Shown: positions 11,846 to 22,079 of the stretch, one piece after another | Layout of the letters: each line of letters begins with the position of its first letter | How positions within the stretch are numbered: position 1 is the stretch's first letter | NCBI GenBank assembly: GCA_023853785.1 | Contig: JAJIRX010000159.1 | Location: 124,001-188,000 of the forward strand | Direction of reading: 5' to 3' | From: Psilocybe azurescens | Taxonomy: Eukaryota; Basidiomycota; Agaricomycetes; Agaricales; Agrocybaceae | DNA length: 64,000 bases | Notes under the pieces: model-generated | The model's input: the letters and a program-made list of their open reading frames with translations, nothing else | What the model was told of the DNA's origin: nothing | Database searches by the model: none | Made by a program: the position numbers and the translations under genes

Positions 11846-14800
11846 ATGGCGACGACATCTACATCGGCCAAGTGGAAAGGCAAGGCCCGCGCCCTCGACT
11901 ACGACTACGACTACGATCTCGAGTACGAGTACGACAGCAGCTACGCATCTGCATCTCAGAGTGGGGCCCAAATACGGAGAGAGAGAGGAAGAGGAAAAAG
12001 ACAGAGAGTAAAAAGAGATGGGGTGACGGTGGAGGGCAGCGGCGCGGCGGACGGGGTGGTGCTCCCGCTTGATATGGTTGGGAGCGGAGTGTATGATGTG
12101 TGAGTCCTTTCTCTTGTGTTTGATTTGAAGTTGGAGAGAGAGGATGGGAGAGGAGAGGAAGAAGGGACGAAGGGACGAAAGGCGGCGATGACAGGGGAGA
12201 GTGGATGATGGTGCCCCGCCATTCCCCTCCTTCCATTTGATGTTGATGAGGGGTTCATACAAGCTTCCTTCCTTCCTTCTTTCATCGTGCTACCTGCCCC
12301 ATTGTGTACATCCTACACTCCACCGTCGTCGTGTGTTGCTGTTGCAGTAGCGCTCGATCACGACGAGCGACGAGCAGATGCGATCGGCCATCGATGCCCG
12401 CGGCATTTCTCGATCGTTCGTTCGCAGACGTTGCCGCTGGCTTGCTCTTTCCGCGTTGAGCCCATGCCTTTTCGCTCTTGATCTAGACGATGGTGGTGAT
12501 GACGACGAGCAGCGATCAGGGTTCGGGGTGCAGCTCGCAGCGGTTCTCGGCGTCATCATTCTTCCTCCTTCCTCTATGTTCCTTCCGTCCAGTGACAGCT
12601 GACAGCTGACTGACTTAATGACTGACTCGTTCGTTCGTCGACAGGGCATATACCCTCCCGGTCAAGTTTGGTTCGAACAACCAGCAATTCTCGCTGCAGG
12701 TCGACACCGGCTCGTCTGATCTCGTACGTCCTTCCTTTCTTCCTTTCTTCCCTCCCTTCTTCATGCTCAAGCTCACCTAACTCGGTTCACAGTGGGTCGC
12801 CTCGACGTCATGCTCGACCTCGAGCTGCAAGCTCACTGATGGACGGCTGTACGACCCGAGCGGGTCGCGCGCAACAGGCGTCGACTTCAGTATCCCGTAT
12901 CTGCAGGGCTCGGCGGCTGGCCCAGTCGTCTGGGACCGCGTCTCGATAGGCGGGTACGAGATCGATAACCAGGCGCTCGGTGCGTTCCATTTATTCCCTT
13001 TCTCATCACCTCAGAGCTAAAGCTCACGCACCTGCAGCCGCGGCGAACGACGTCCAGTCCGAACCACTCACCCCCAAATTCAGCGGCATCCTCGGGCTCG
13101 CGCTCCCGCTGAACTCCATCATCGCGGTGTCCATACCCCCGTGACGTCCAACGCCCCGGACGGCGCCGCATGGGCGTCAAACCTCTTCTCCATCACGCCT
13201 ACCTCTCTCGCCCCCGCCGCGCGCTTCCTCTCCCTCGCCCTCGCGCGCCCCGGCTCCGACCGCGTGCCCTCGCTCCTCGGCATCGGGCGGCACCCTGCCG
13301 CGCTCGTCCCGGACCCCAGCAAAATCGCGTACTCGACGCTCGTGAGCGAGGCGTCGGGCACGCTCTTCTGGAAGGTGGGGGTCAGGGCGATCACGGTGTA
13401 TGTGGGCGGGGAGCGGAAGGCGGTGGATGTGGGAAGGAGCGCGAGCGGCGCGGTGTTCCCGAGCGCGGTGGTGGACAGCGGAGTGCCGCTTATTCTGACG
13501 ACGAGTGCGATTGCGAATGCGATATATGGGGCGATTGGTGTTGAGCCTGCTGCAGATGGCCAATGTGCGTGGTTCCTTCTTCCTTCCTTCCTTCCTTCCT
13601 GCTTCCTTCTTCTTCCCCTCCTTTCCTTCCTTTCTTTCTCCTCCCTCGTACTAGTACTAACGCCCCTCAACCCACATAGACTACATCCCCTGCACCACCC
13701 CGCTCAACCTCACCTTCACCCTCGACACGCGCCCCGAGATCCCCATCCACCCGCTCGACCTCACAGCGGAGCCGCCGGACGACAACCAGGCCGCGTTCTG
13801 CACCGGGCTCATCCAGACCGCCGACGCGCAGCTCGGCAGCGCCAACGGCGGGATCGGGGACATGATACTGGGCGTCCCGTTCCTGCGGAACGTGTACAGC
13901 GTGATGGCGTACACGCAGCCTGCGAAGGACGGGAGCTTCGCGCCGGTCACTAGTGGCGGCGATAGTGGAGATGGAGGTGGCAGTGGAGGGGTGGGGGTGG
14001 GGATGTCAAACCGCGGTTCGGGTTGTTAGCGCTTACAGACCCTACCGTCGCGCTGCAGGAATTCAACACCGTGCGCGTGTTGCACCAGCCCTCTCTTCCT
14101 CCTCGTCGCCGTCCACTTCATCCTCGGACGGGGGCACGAATGCACCTAACACGGGGAGCGACAATAACACTAAGACCGTGTCCACCTCCTCCCGGAAGCT
14201 GAGCACGGGCGCGATCGTGGGCGTCGTATTGCTGGGCGTGGCGGTGCTGTGCGCGGTGGTGGTGAGCGTGAGGTGGGTCATGAACCGACGGGATGGGGTA
14301 TTAGGGAAGAGCAAGCGAAGGCGCGAAAGGGAGAGGGAGCTCGAGGCGCTGGGCATGGGCGGGGCGCGCGCTCGCAGCCTGAGTACGAGCGTGAGCACGG
14401 CGGGCGAGGGCGGGGCGCTGAGTATGGACCAGAAGGCGGCGTATGCTGTGGTAAGGGGCGGCGGGGGCGGGCTGGGGGTGTCGTTTGTCGCGATGCCTGG
14501 GACGCCTGCGGTGGGGGAGCACGGGATGTTGTTGAGGGAGCGGGAGTGCGAGCGCACGCTTTGGGGCGCGGGCGGAGGTGATGGGAAAGCGGACGAGGAG
14601 AAGGCGGAGGGATGGAAAGCGGAGCAGGAGGGGGAGTTCGGTGTACGCAGGGGAGAGGAACGGTGGGAAGCTGAGGGGGATGAGGAGGAAGGGAATGACG
14701 ATACGCTCGTTGGTGGTGGTGGTGGACACTACCACGACCACTACACGCGCGATGCAGAGCGAGAGCAAGCGCAAGCGCGGGATTATGAAGACACAGACCG

Positions 14801-15074
14801 AGACCGAGACCACGCACCCTCGGATTCGGACTCGGATTCTAGTCCGTCTTTATCTTTCGCCCGACCTGGCATAGGAATAGGAGCAGAGCATCAGCATCAG
14901 CAGGTGGGGAGCGTGGACGTGCCGTTGCTCGCTGGGAGTCGGAGGCTTCATGCTACGGAGAACGGGGACGGGGAGAATTCGAGGAAGGGAGTGAATTACA
15001 GTATGCCGCGCCGCGTTGGTGCGCCGCAGGATGGAGGAGGTGCAGCAGGTGGTGCGGACTTGGATTCGTCGTGA
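11846..15074 (+). CDS. Membrane-anchored A1-family (pepsin-like) aspartic protease, frameshifted
   Basis: Pepsin-type endopeptidase. Exon 1 (11846-12099) encodes a Tyr/Asp-rich N-terminus and ends GSGVYDV across a gtgagt donor; exon 2 (12645-12723) holds the first catalytic motif DTGSSDL; exon 3 (12793-12979) starts WVASTSCSTSSC; exon 4 (13039-13564) holds the second catalytic motif VVDSGVPLIL; exon 5 starts at 13680 with YIPCTTPLNLTF. Beyond about 14190 come one helix (GAIVGVVLLGVAVLCAVVV), a basic stop-transfer stretch and a cytoplasmic tail of about 270 residues, acidic and Gly-rich. Splice phases agree throughout. Three shifts interrupt the frame: after the C5 run at 13136-13140, in the G-rich run near 13990-14002 and at CCC 14089-14091; each is cured by one extra base. 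No signal peptide is visible at the chosen start, so an upstream exon may be missing. Sure of the family, unsure whether the gene is functional. Confidence 0.85.
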
Positions 15075-15660
15075 TGATGATGTATGATGGATAAATGTTT
15101 TCTATTTTTTTTTATGGGCTGGTTTTGTTTTTGTTTTTGTTTTGTTTTTGGTTCTGTCTTAACGATCTCGACACACCACTCTCGTTCGCTCGGTTTCTTT
15201 TGGTTTTTGCATGAGGATGTCCATTCCTTCCTTCTTTTACATCCATCTCTCGCTCGCTCCTTACTCCTTCGTCTGATTCTCTTCATCTCTCACTCTCTCG
15301 CTCTTAGCCACACTCTTGCTATCGCTATCGCTAGCTTCGCTCCACCAACACCCATCCACTGTCTACCCTATCTATCCATCCATTCTCGTCGTCGTCGTCG
15401 TCGTGTCTATGTCTATCTACTAATCGCACTGAACTATGCATGCAGCACATCCATATCCATTGGTTCTTCCGCTTTTTCCCTTCTTTTTCTTTTTCTTCTC
15501 TTCCCTTTTCTTTTCTTTCCTTTTCTTTTCTTTTCTCTGCTTTATTTCCCCCGTATTTACGTGGACACGATACGATGTGCATTGTATTGTATTGTATTGA
15601 TCGCTTTCAATTGGGTCGCCGTCGGTTGGTAGTTTCGAAATTGGATGTTCGATGTCTTCA
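15075..15660 (+). other. 3' flank of the protease gene with simple repeats
   Basis: T-rich run (tttttgtttttg) at 15105-15150, a gtc trinucleotide run at 15388-15405 and a pyrimidine tract at 15470-15540. No gene seen. Confidence 0.6.
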
Positions 15661-15937
15661 GTATAAAGTAATTAATTGTATATCAATCCATCCATCCCTA
15701 CGAAGAATGCAACTTGATGTCTTCGAGTATATTAAGCGCTGCCAGAACACTCCGTTACGTTGGCGGTCTGAATCATACCGTAACCCAACTGTACATGGAT
15801 GTACACTCTTATTCTCCACTTTCATATCAACGGAAACGGACGACACTCTGATGCTGTTCATCTGAAAATCATCATCCGCGCTCGCCTTCCCCGTTTCTCC
15901 TCCTCGGGCATTACATTGTTCTGCTTGAACCGATAGA

Positions 15938-16105
15938 TGAAAGGCTCGCGTCACCAGGCTCACTGAGAGTCACGCGGTGAATGACAGGACCACGACATAT
16001 CGATAGAACGACTGACTGGGTTACATGTGTGTAGGGTGCATAAAGTAAGAGAAGTCAGTGTCAAAGGAAATAGTTGGGATCGCAGTCACGTGTACGGACT
16101 AAAAC
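15938..16105 (+). mobile_element. Truncated LTR-like TG...CA element (232-bp family, copy 1)
   Basis: Starts tgaaaggctcgcgtcacc and follows the complete copies at 37988-38219 and 29301-29530 through cactgagagtca, gaatgacaggaccac and the gggatcgcag/cacgtgtac block, then loses similarity near 16105. The right terminus is missing. It keeps CpG sites that the 29.3 kb copy has lost, so it is less decayed. Confidence 0.7.
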
Positions 16106-16299
16106 AACAACACGATGGTCATAACCATGACTGTTGTGAATCATCCCTCAATCTGAAAGAGCACGATCTCATGCTCTATTTGTGGGTACCCCAGGGGTCG
16201 TTGTACGACCAGAATACCCTCCTGCCACACTCCCAGGTTCTCGTCATCCTCTCATTCCCACTAATTATCCACCTACCGACAACGGCAATCTGTCTCTCC

Positions 16300-16406
16300 T
16301 CTTTCATTGGCGAAGAATATTTCCCGCTCCCCGTCCGCACACCGAGCTGAATGTATCTATTGACCCAGGAAGCGGCCAAGTCAAGATTATGGAGGTGTCA
16401 TCGTAG
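16300..16406 (+). pseudogene. 3' exon fragment of the unrecognised 240-residue protein family
   Basis: The last 20 or so codons read ELNVSIDPGSGQVKIMEV then a stop, closely patterned on the C-termini of the copies at 22940-24004 (EWKVSINQGTGEVNIDRA) and 17961-19054 (TWNVAISHDTGRIVIDQV). No upstream exons could be aligned, so this is probably a relic. Confidence 0.45.
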
Positions 16407-16509
16407 TCATTCAATTCTTCCCATGATCCACGACGTTTTTGAACTTTGAATTGTACTGTATATCTGATCCTTCTTTGTTTTTGTACATTGCGTTCGGTGC
16501 TCAAAATAA

Positions 16510-17940
16510 CCCAGTTATTAGGGTCGGCGCCCGTTTTAACTTTGCGGTTTGCGATACACCTGCTCAGGGTACGATAATTTACTTCCCTGAAAAGAAAGGA
16601 GAGTAGAAATGCACTCTTACAGCCAAGGTCTCGACGAACATGTCAAGCATGAGCCTTGCCGGCAACTCAAAAGCCTGGCACAAAACAAACGGATATCTGT
16701 GTTTAAACTTTGTATCGTCGTAAGGACTTTGCTGAATCAATAAATACGACCCAATGTTCAGTTATCATTGAACATACAGGCGAGATAATGTTAGCCGGCT
16801 GCCAGTAGATTACCGTAAAGGAAGTACTATAGTACTAATCTATACCCCTTTCTTTGCTGTATTCTTCTTTTAGAGGTCAGAAGCAGTATTCTATCCGCGA
16901 TTATCGCAATGTCAATGCTTGTATTTCTTATTTTTTGACGGCACAGGACGTCCAACGGATCGAGGAGCACGCGCTGATTCCAATTATCACATCATCACTT
17001 CGCATTGCCATTTGAATAAAATACATGCAGAAAGCCTTTTACCGAGATAAATGTCAGTTGATATTTGGCCTTCAGTATCCAAGGGTTCTGGGTTCCCATT
17101 TCGAGCTGGAGAAGATAAGTTCTTAGGTATTATACACACATACCACTCTTGTAAATAATTATTATACTCATGGTTCGCACCCTTACCTTCACGTCGCTTT
17201 ATCTCGCCTCGCTTTGCCTCTCCCCCTTTTCCATCCCTTTAAATACCCTAACAACCTCACCAACCCACCTTGCCAAGTTCCCGACGCGATGTTCTTAATT
17301 CGTATGCCAACGAGGCAAGTTGCAAATGCGGGTGCGGCGTATTCTATTGCTGTTTTTTTATCCATCGGCTTGGCGTTACGAAGCTGGGGTTGAGGATAAT
17401 AGTATGACAGAGATATAAGCGCTGCGCTGCGTGTAAATGTGCTGCGACAACTCCCAGAGGCATCGCTACGAGCTCCTCCGGGTAGAAAGTGTGATACGTC
17501 ATGATTTTTTTACGGTGTGGGGAGGGGCGTAGATGACCCACGAAGCGCCAGGGATCAATCGCTCGCACCAGGAACCAACGGGAAGGGGTGGGCGAGCTGG
17601 TCTAGACCTGTTTGAGGATCTGTTTACTTTTTGTGCTTCGAGGTGGGGTTATAGGTGGAGCAAAGGAATAAGATGAATGAGAGCTGTATCTGATTATGAG
17701 CCTAATGGATTACTGGGGACTCCATGGGAATCTGCGTCTGGGTCGTTTCAGAAGGAAGGTGAGTCAACTCGCGATTTACAGTAAGCAGTTACTTTCTTGG
17801 CGTTTGGAGAAACGATGCCGTCAATAGTTGTGATTGTCACGTGGTAAGAAGGGCACGGACCGCGTGATGGCCCTGTCTATGTTGGAGGAGATTCATAATA
17901 GGATGCAAGGGTTAAGACTTAAGGAAGCTATCTACTATCA
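16510..17940. other. No feature recognised
   Basis: Short reading frames only, no repeat match in the window, no tRNA-like fold noticed. Confidence 0.45.
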
Positions 17941-17960
17941 TCCACGCAAAAGAAATTCAG

Positions 17961-19054
17961 TCAAACCTGGTCAATCACGATGCGACCAGTATCATGGCTG
18001 ATAGCCACATTCCAAGTAGTGAACTCTTGCAGCTCAGTGAGATCCTTCTCCCATACGAGCGGACACTCGATGTTCGCCCTGATTAATTGCGCTTCTGAAA
18101 TTTGATTAACTGTCAGATAGATATGGTGCAGGGGGTGTGAGTAGCTCACCTCTGTGACAGCGGACCGCATAGATTTTCAATCTCGGGGAGAACGCAGTCG
18201 TGAGTGTACTATCTTCACTGAGTGGCCATAACCACAAACGTGTTAATATTGGAAACCGGTTATAAAAGAAGTGAAAATGTACTCTATATTTTTCCAGCAT
18301 AGAACAGGTTCAACCTTGGTACCTTCTCCACATATACCCTGTGATGTATCTTAGGGATATATTTGAGAGAAATTAAACTGTGCCTTACGAGTGCGATATC
18401 AGCCGGACTGCCTGTATCGTTGACGCATTGAATGTAACCTTTTTACCAGGCATGGCCTCGGTCAGGTAGTTCTCATGGTTCGGATTGGTCTTCAATCTAC
18501 ACTTTTGCCCACTCTTAACATGTCGGTAAATTTAAATGTTGTATGTTCCAGAGGCTACATTACATACCTCACAGTGCTGAACATTAGGGCCAGACATGAG
18601 GCCATCATGTTCGACCTATACGATGTCAAGATATTCAGCCTAAGCAAATTTGGTTATTTCACATAAGCGTACTTGTGGGACCATCCACACTGTCTGGCCC
18701 GAATACTCGACTGTGGCACAACATATACCACTAGCAACAAATGGGATGATCTCTACCAGGGAGAGTTATCAGCTAATCTGATCATGATTATGGAGCTGGG
18801 ACGGTGTACTCCAGTAAACAGGGAACAAGTCAACGAATAACTCGCCAGATTTTTTGGGAGCTTCGAACATGAGCAGAAGGTCGATGTGCTCGCCCAGATC
18901 TCGAGTCAAGAATTCAAGTGTCCTGGTGTTTCCCTCGATTACATTGGGATCGACAAAGATATTGATGCGCCTGACACAGTATAAATCGGTCCTAATTAGC
19001 CAAAAGATTGAGTAGATCCACATACCGTACGTCAACACAAGCAGAGTCAGACAT
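17961..19054 (-). CDS. Unrecognised ~240-residue protein family, copy 1 (frameshifted)
   Basis: Diverged paralogue of the two genes in the palindrome. Exon 1 starts MSDSACVDVR at 19054; after an intron the next exon carries INIFVDPNVIEGNTRTLEFL and EHIDLLLMFEAPK; then a 57-nt intron and an exon with IIPFVASGICCATVEYSG; later exons carry NVQHCE and, in a shifted frame, IQCVNDTGSPADIAL; the C-terminus is TWNVAISHDTGRIVIDQV. The frame breaks at the A5 run (ttttt on the plus strand, 18440-18444); one more base gives continuity with the paralogues. No signal peptide or membrane segment. I do not recognise the family and assign no function. Local expansion is the only contextual clue. Confidence 0.55.
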
Positions 19055-19369
19055 AGCAATAAGTCCAGTAAGATTTAAATTTGATTGGACGAGGGTAGAT
19101 ACGAGAGTTACCCCAGCCACTTGGCATTTTATATAGATATCTAGTCTTTAGAATCGATGTCAGATGTCGATCAATCATTGGCTCCGCGGTGATCGCTTTT
19201 ATTCGGACTACCATCAACTTATTATTAGATTTAGTTCAACTCGAGGTACTAGAGGGGCCGCTTGAAATTAGGAAATAGGTGCTTGCATACGGTACTCACC
19301 GAGCATGCTCCAGAGTCTGATAAGAAGTCGCATAATCTATTTTTACCAACAGTGGAATGGACGCAGTGA

Positions 19370-19480
19370 AATACAAACATATGTTATCAAAAGTAAGATA
19401 AGATATAGGATTAAAATTAATGACAGGCATAACCAGCATCATAAGATCCCAACGACTACAGCTCCCTAAATAGCTAAGCC
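19370..19480 (-). repeat. Extra copy of the 3' flank of the unrecognised gene family
   Basis: The stretch with ttaatgacaggcataaccag resembles 20040-20110 (ttaatgacgttctaaccagc), the 3' flank of the minus-strand palindrome copy. It marks the edge of an older duplication of the gene unit. Confidence 0.5.
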
Positions 19481-19635
19481 GAACTCGAAGACATACAAGC
19501 ACTATGATTCAGATTTGTCGAATGATTCCCGTAGCTGGGCAGTATGTATTTGATAGTGGAGGGTTAAGAGAGGAAGAGAGGGAATGAGTGGTGGGGGGAA
19601 ATGCCGGGGTAGATTGGGAAGATCGGTCGGCAAGA

Positions 19636-19900
19636 GGGGGTAATGCGATGCAATGTAATATGATAGGGTAGAGTGGTTCGATGTGTGTTTGTTTGTACGA
19701 CAATCATTGACATTTGTCTAACAGTTCCCTGATCTCCCGCCACGCACAATCAATAGGAGATACTGTGGGGTGCACGTTTGGCGACGGATGAGGGAGAGAG
19801 AATGCGAGGGAACACATGTAGGGGATAAATTCCGGATGGATGGGGGTAATGAAATGTAATATGAAAGGGTAGAGTGGTTCGACGTGTGCTGGTTTGTAGG
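19636..19900. repeat. Direct repeat (~60 bp) straddling the left end of the palindrome
   Basis: The unit gggggtaatg...atgataggg...gagtggttcgatgtgtg at 19636-19697 recurs at 19843-19900 with about 85-90% identity. The palindrome edge (19699) falls immediately after the first copy. Confidence 0.65.
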
Positions 19901-22038
19901 AAAATTGCCAAGTTGGACAGATATAGAGTTTGTTAATCCGTGTCTCTAGACTCCTAATGGCTCTTACATCAGATTCACAATGAGTTCAACGTCTTAGACA
20001 GACCAGATAGAAACAAACATAGTGTAATTCAAATGTGTATTGTCGAAAGCAAAATAGGATATATGGTTAAATATTTAATGACGTTCTAACCAGCGTCATA
20101 GCAGCTCAACGATTACGCCCTGTCAATGTTGACTTCTCCAGTTCCCTGGTTGATGGATACTTTCCACTCGGAGTAAGTTGGGAGAGCGATAAGATCCTTG
20201 TCAAACAAAAGACGAGATTGAATGTCACCCCTGATCAATTCGGTGGCTATGATTCACAAACCATTGTTCGTTAGCTCGGTACTAGTGAGCACAAGACTGT
20301 GTATATCATACCTTTGTAATCACTGACCGCATATATCTTCAGTCTAGGGGTGAGCTGACAAGAGAGTGTACTGTTTTTACTAGTTGATCGAGTTAGTAGT
20401 TGGGAAATAAAGGAGGAAAAGAGACTAGAACCCGTACGCGATATTGTCCCAGACAAGAGCAGGCTCTATCTTGGTATTGGCATCGTTAAAGAATCCCTAG
20501 GATAGCGCATTAGACAGCCTGAGATGGATAATTAGACAGCACTGTATCATACAAGTCCAATGCTGGCTGGGCGCTCGGTTCCATTGACACATTGCAAGAC
20601 TCCCGCAGTACCATCGACAGCAGGGGTGATATAGCTGCCGTTCCCATTCGCATTGGTTTGGAGCGAGCACCTTTGTCCAGTCTTTTGGATTTTATGGTGA
20701 GCTCATAATGAAAGATAACATGAATTAGTCATGGATTACCTCGCAATGCTGCGCGTTAGAGGCGGAGACACGGTTTCCAGACCCTACCTGTGGGACAAGA
20801 AATCCGGTGGCGGCAGTGTAGTCAACGACAGCTGAGCTAATACCACTTTCGCTGAAGGAAAGAACCTCTACCGGGAAATTGTTAAAAGATCTGACTGTAT
20901 ATACTTTATCCACATCACTCACTCCAGCAGACAGGGAACAGGTCGACGTATAACTTGCCGACTTTCGGAGGTTCGAACATAAGTAGAAGGTCAATCTCTT
21001 TGCCGAGGTTATTAGAGATGAACTCAAGGCTCCTGGCGTTGCCCGACTCGGCAGGATCGACAAAGTGGTTCAGAGTGCTGGCGGTGTACGGATCAGAAAC
21101 AGATATGGATATTATCAAGGATATGATGCACACCTTGGCTCCACCACAGAGGCACTGTAAGAAACGTGTTCAGACATGTTGAAATGTGTGTATTCACTTT
21201 GAGAATGGGGGATCAAGATGATGGTAGTTCCTCAGCCATCTCACCCATTTTATAGACTGCCAACATTACTGGCAGTGGCTACAGGTCTCATGCATGATGT
21301 TAGAATAAAAAGTTAGTTCCAGTCTCCCTTGACAAACTAAAGTTCAATTTTGTCATCTATCCAGTTCAAAAGGCACGATACACACAAATTCTGAAAGTAG
21401 ACGTTTGCGGGTGGGTCTTCTGCACAAGACAGAGTTAATTATAACCGGGTATCACGGAAAGACATTGTTCTAGAATTTACCCGGGATCACGAAGACAGAC
21501 ATTCTCTTCCAATCGATGGGTCACGGGTCCTGATCCACAGGTCCGATATGGTTGACGGAGTGCATCTATATTCCGTATATATAGATCGAACAACTGTTAG
21601 ATACAGTACGTAATTACCACCGTGCCCAAATAAAGAAATGAGTTCCGGATATAGAACTTTAAGGTCGTGGAGTTAAAATGCGATTACCATACATTGGAAA
21701 ATATATCAGTATGAGGTATTTACAGGTGCTCTCAAGCATTCCTTTGACTCAGTCAAAAATGCGATCCCATATTTTCCATTGCGTGCCATGGTAATTGGGA
21801 AAGTGTGAGAACATTAGTTTCGGCAGCTCTTCAGCGCCTAACGGGCAAAAACGAAGCACCACATTTTCATCATCAAATTTGGTTCCGAGTATCCGCAGAC
21901 CATGGATAGTCAAGTGAGCTCAAGTCATTACCTCCTTGCCGATGTGTATATTTCTGAAAAGCATTTTGAGGCAAGATAACGGAGTACGTACATCCATTGC
22001 AGCTAATTCTATGTGTGAAGTTCCCTGACCCGTGACCC
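19699..22038 (-). repeat. Left arm of a 4.7 kb near-perfect palindrome
   Basis: Position x in this arm pairs with 44117 minus x in the right arm (44118 minus x inside about 21755). The only differences I found are a one-base length change in an A run (A5 at 21755-21759 against four at 22359-22362) and one substitution near 19737/24380. Translated blocks in the two arms are identical. The arm contains one full gene (20113-21177) and about 850 bp of its 5' flank. Similarity stops sharply at 19699. Confidence 0.93.
20113..21177 (-). CDS. Unrecognised ~240-residue protein family, copy 2 (palindrome left arm)
   Basis: Exact inverted counterpart of 22940-24004, where the exon structure is described; no difference was seen in the coding part. 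Start MSEHVSYSASVVEP at 21177, stop at 20113. The 5' flanks of the two copies face each other across the palindrome centre, so both would be transcribed away from it with identical promoters. Function unknown; no signal peptide or transmembrane segment. Confidence 0.65.
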
Positions 22039-22079
22039 ATCGATTGGAAGAGAATGTATGTCTTCGTGATCCCAGGTGA
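22039..22079. other. 41-bp asymmetric centre of the palindrome
   Basis: The only non-paired sequence between the arms. It starts atcgattggaagagaatgta and closely matches a segment within each arm (22600-22632 on the right, inverse near 21485-21520 on the left). In both places it is preceded by gacccgtgaccc. Confidence 0.85.

Noticed and set aside
13141..13953. Single 270-codon gene
   Set aside because: It reads through an intron (13565-13679) and continues in the wrong frame; the spliced protease with catalytic motifs explains the region.
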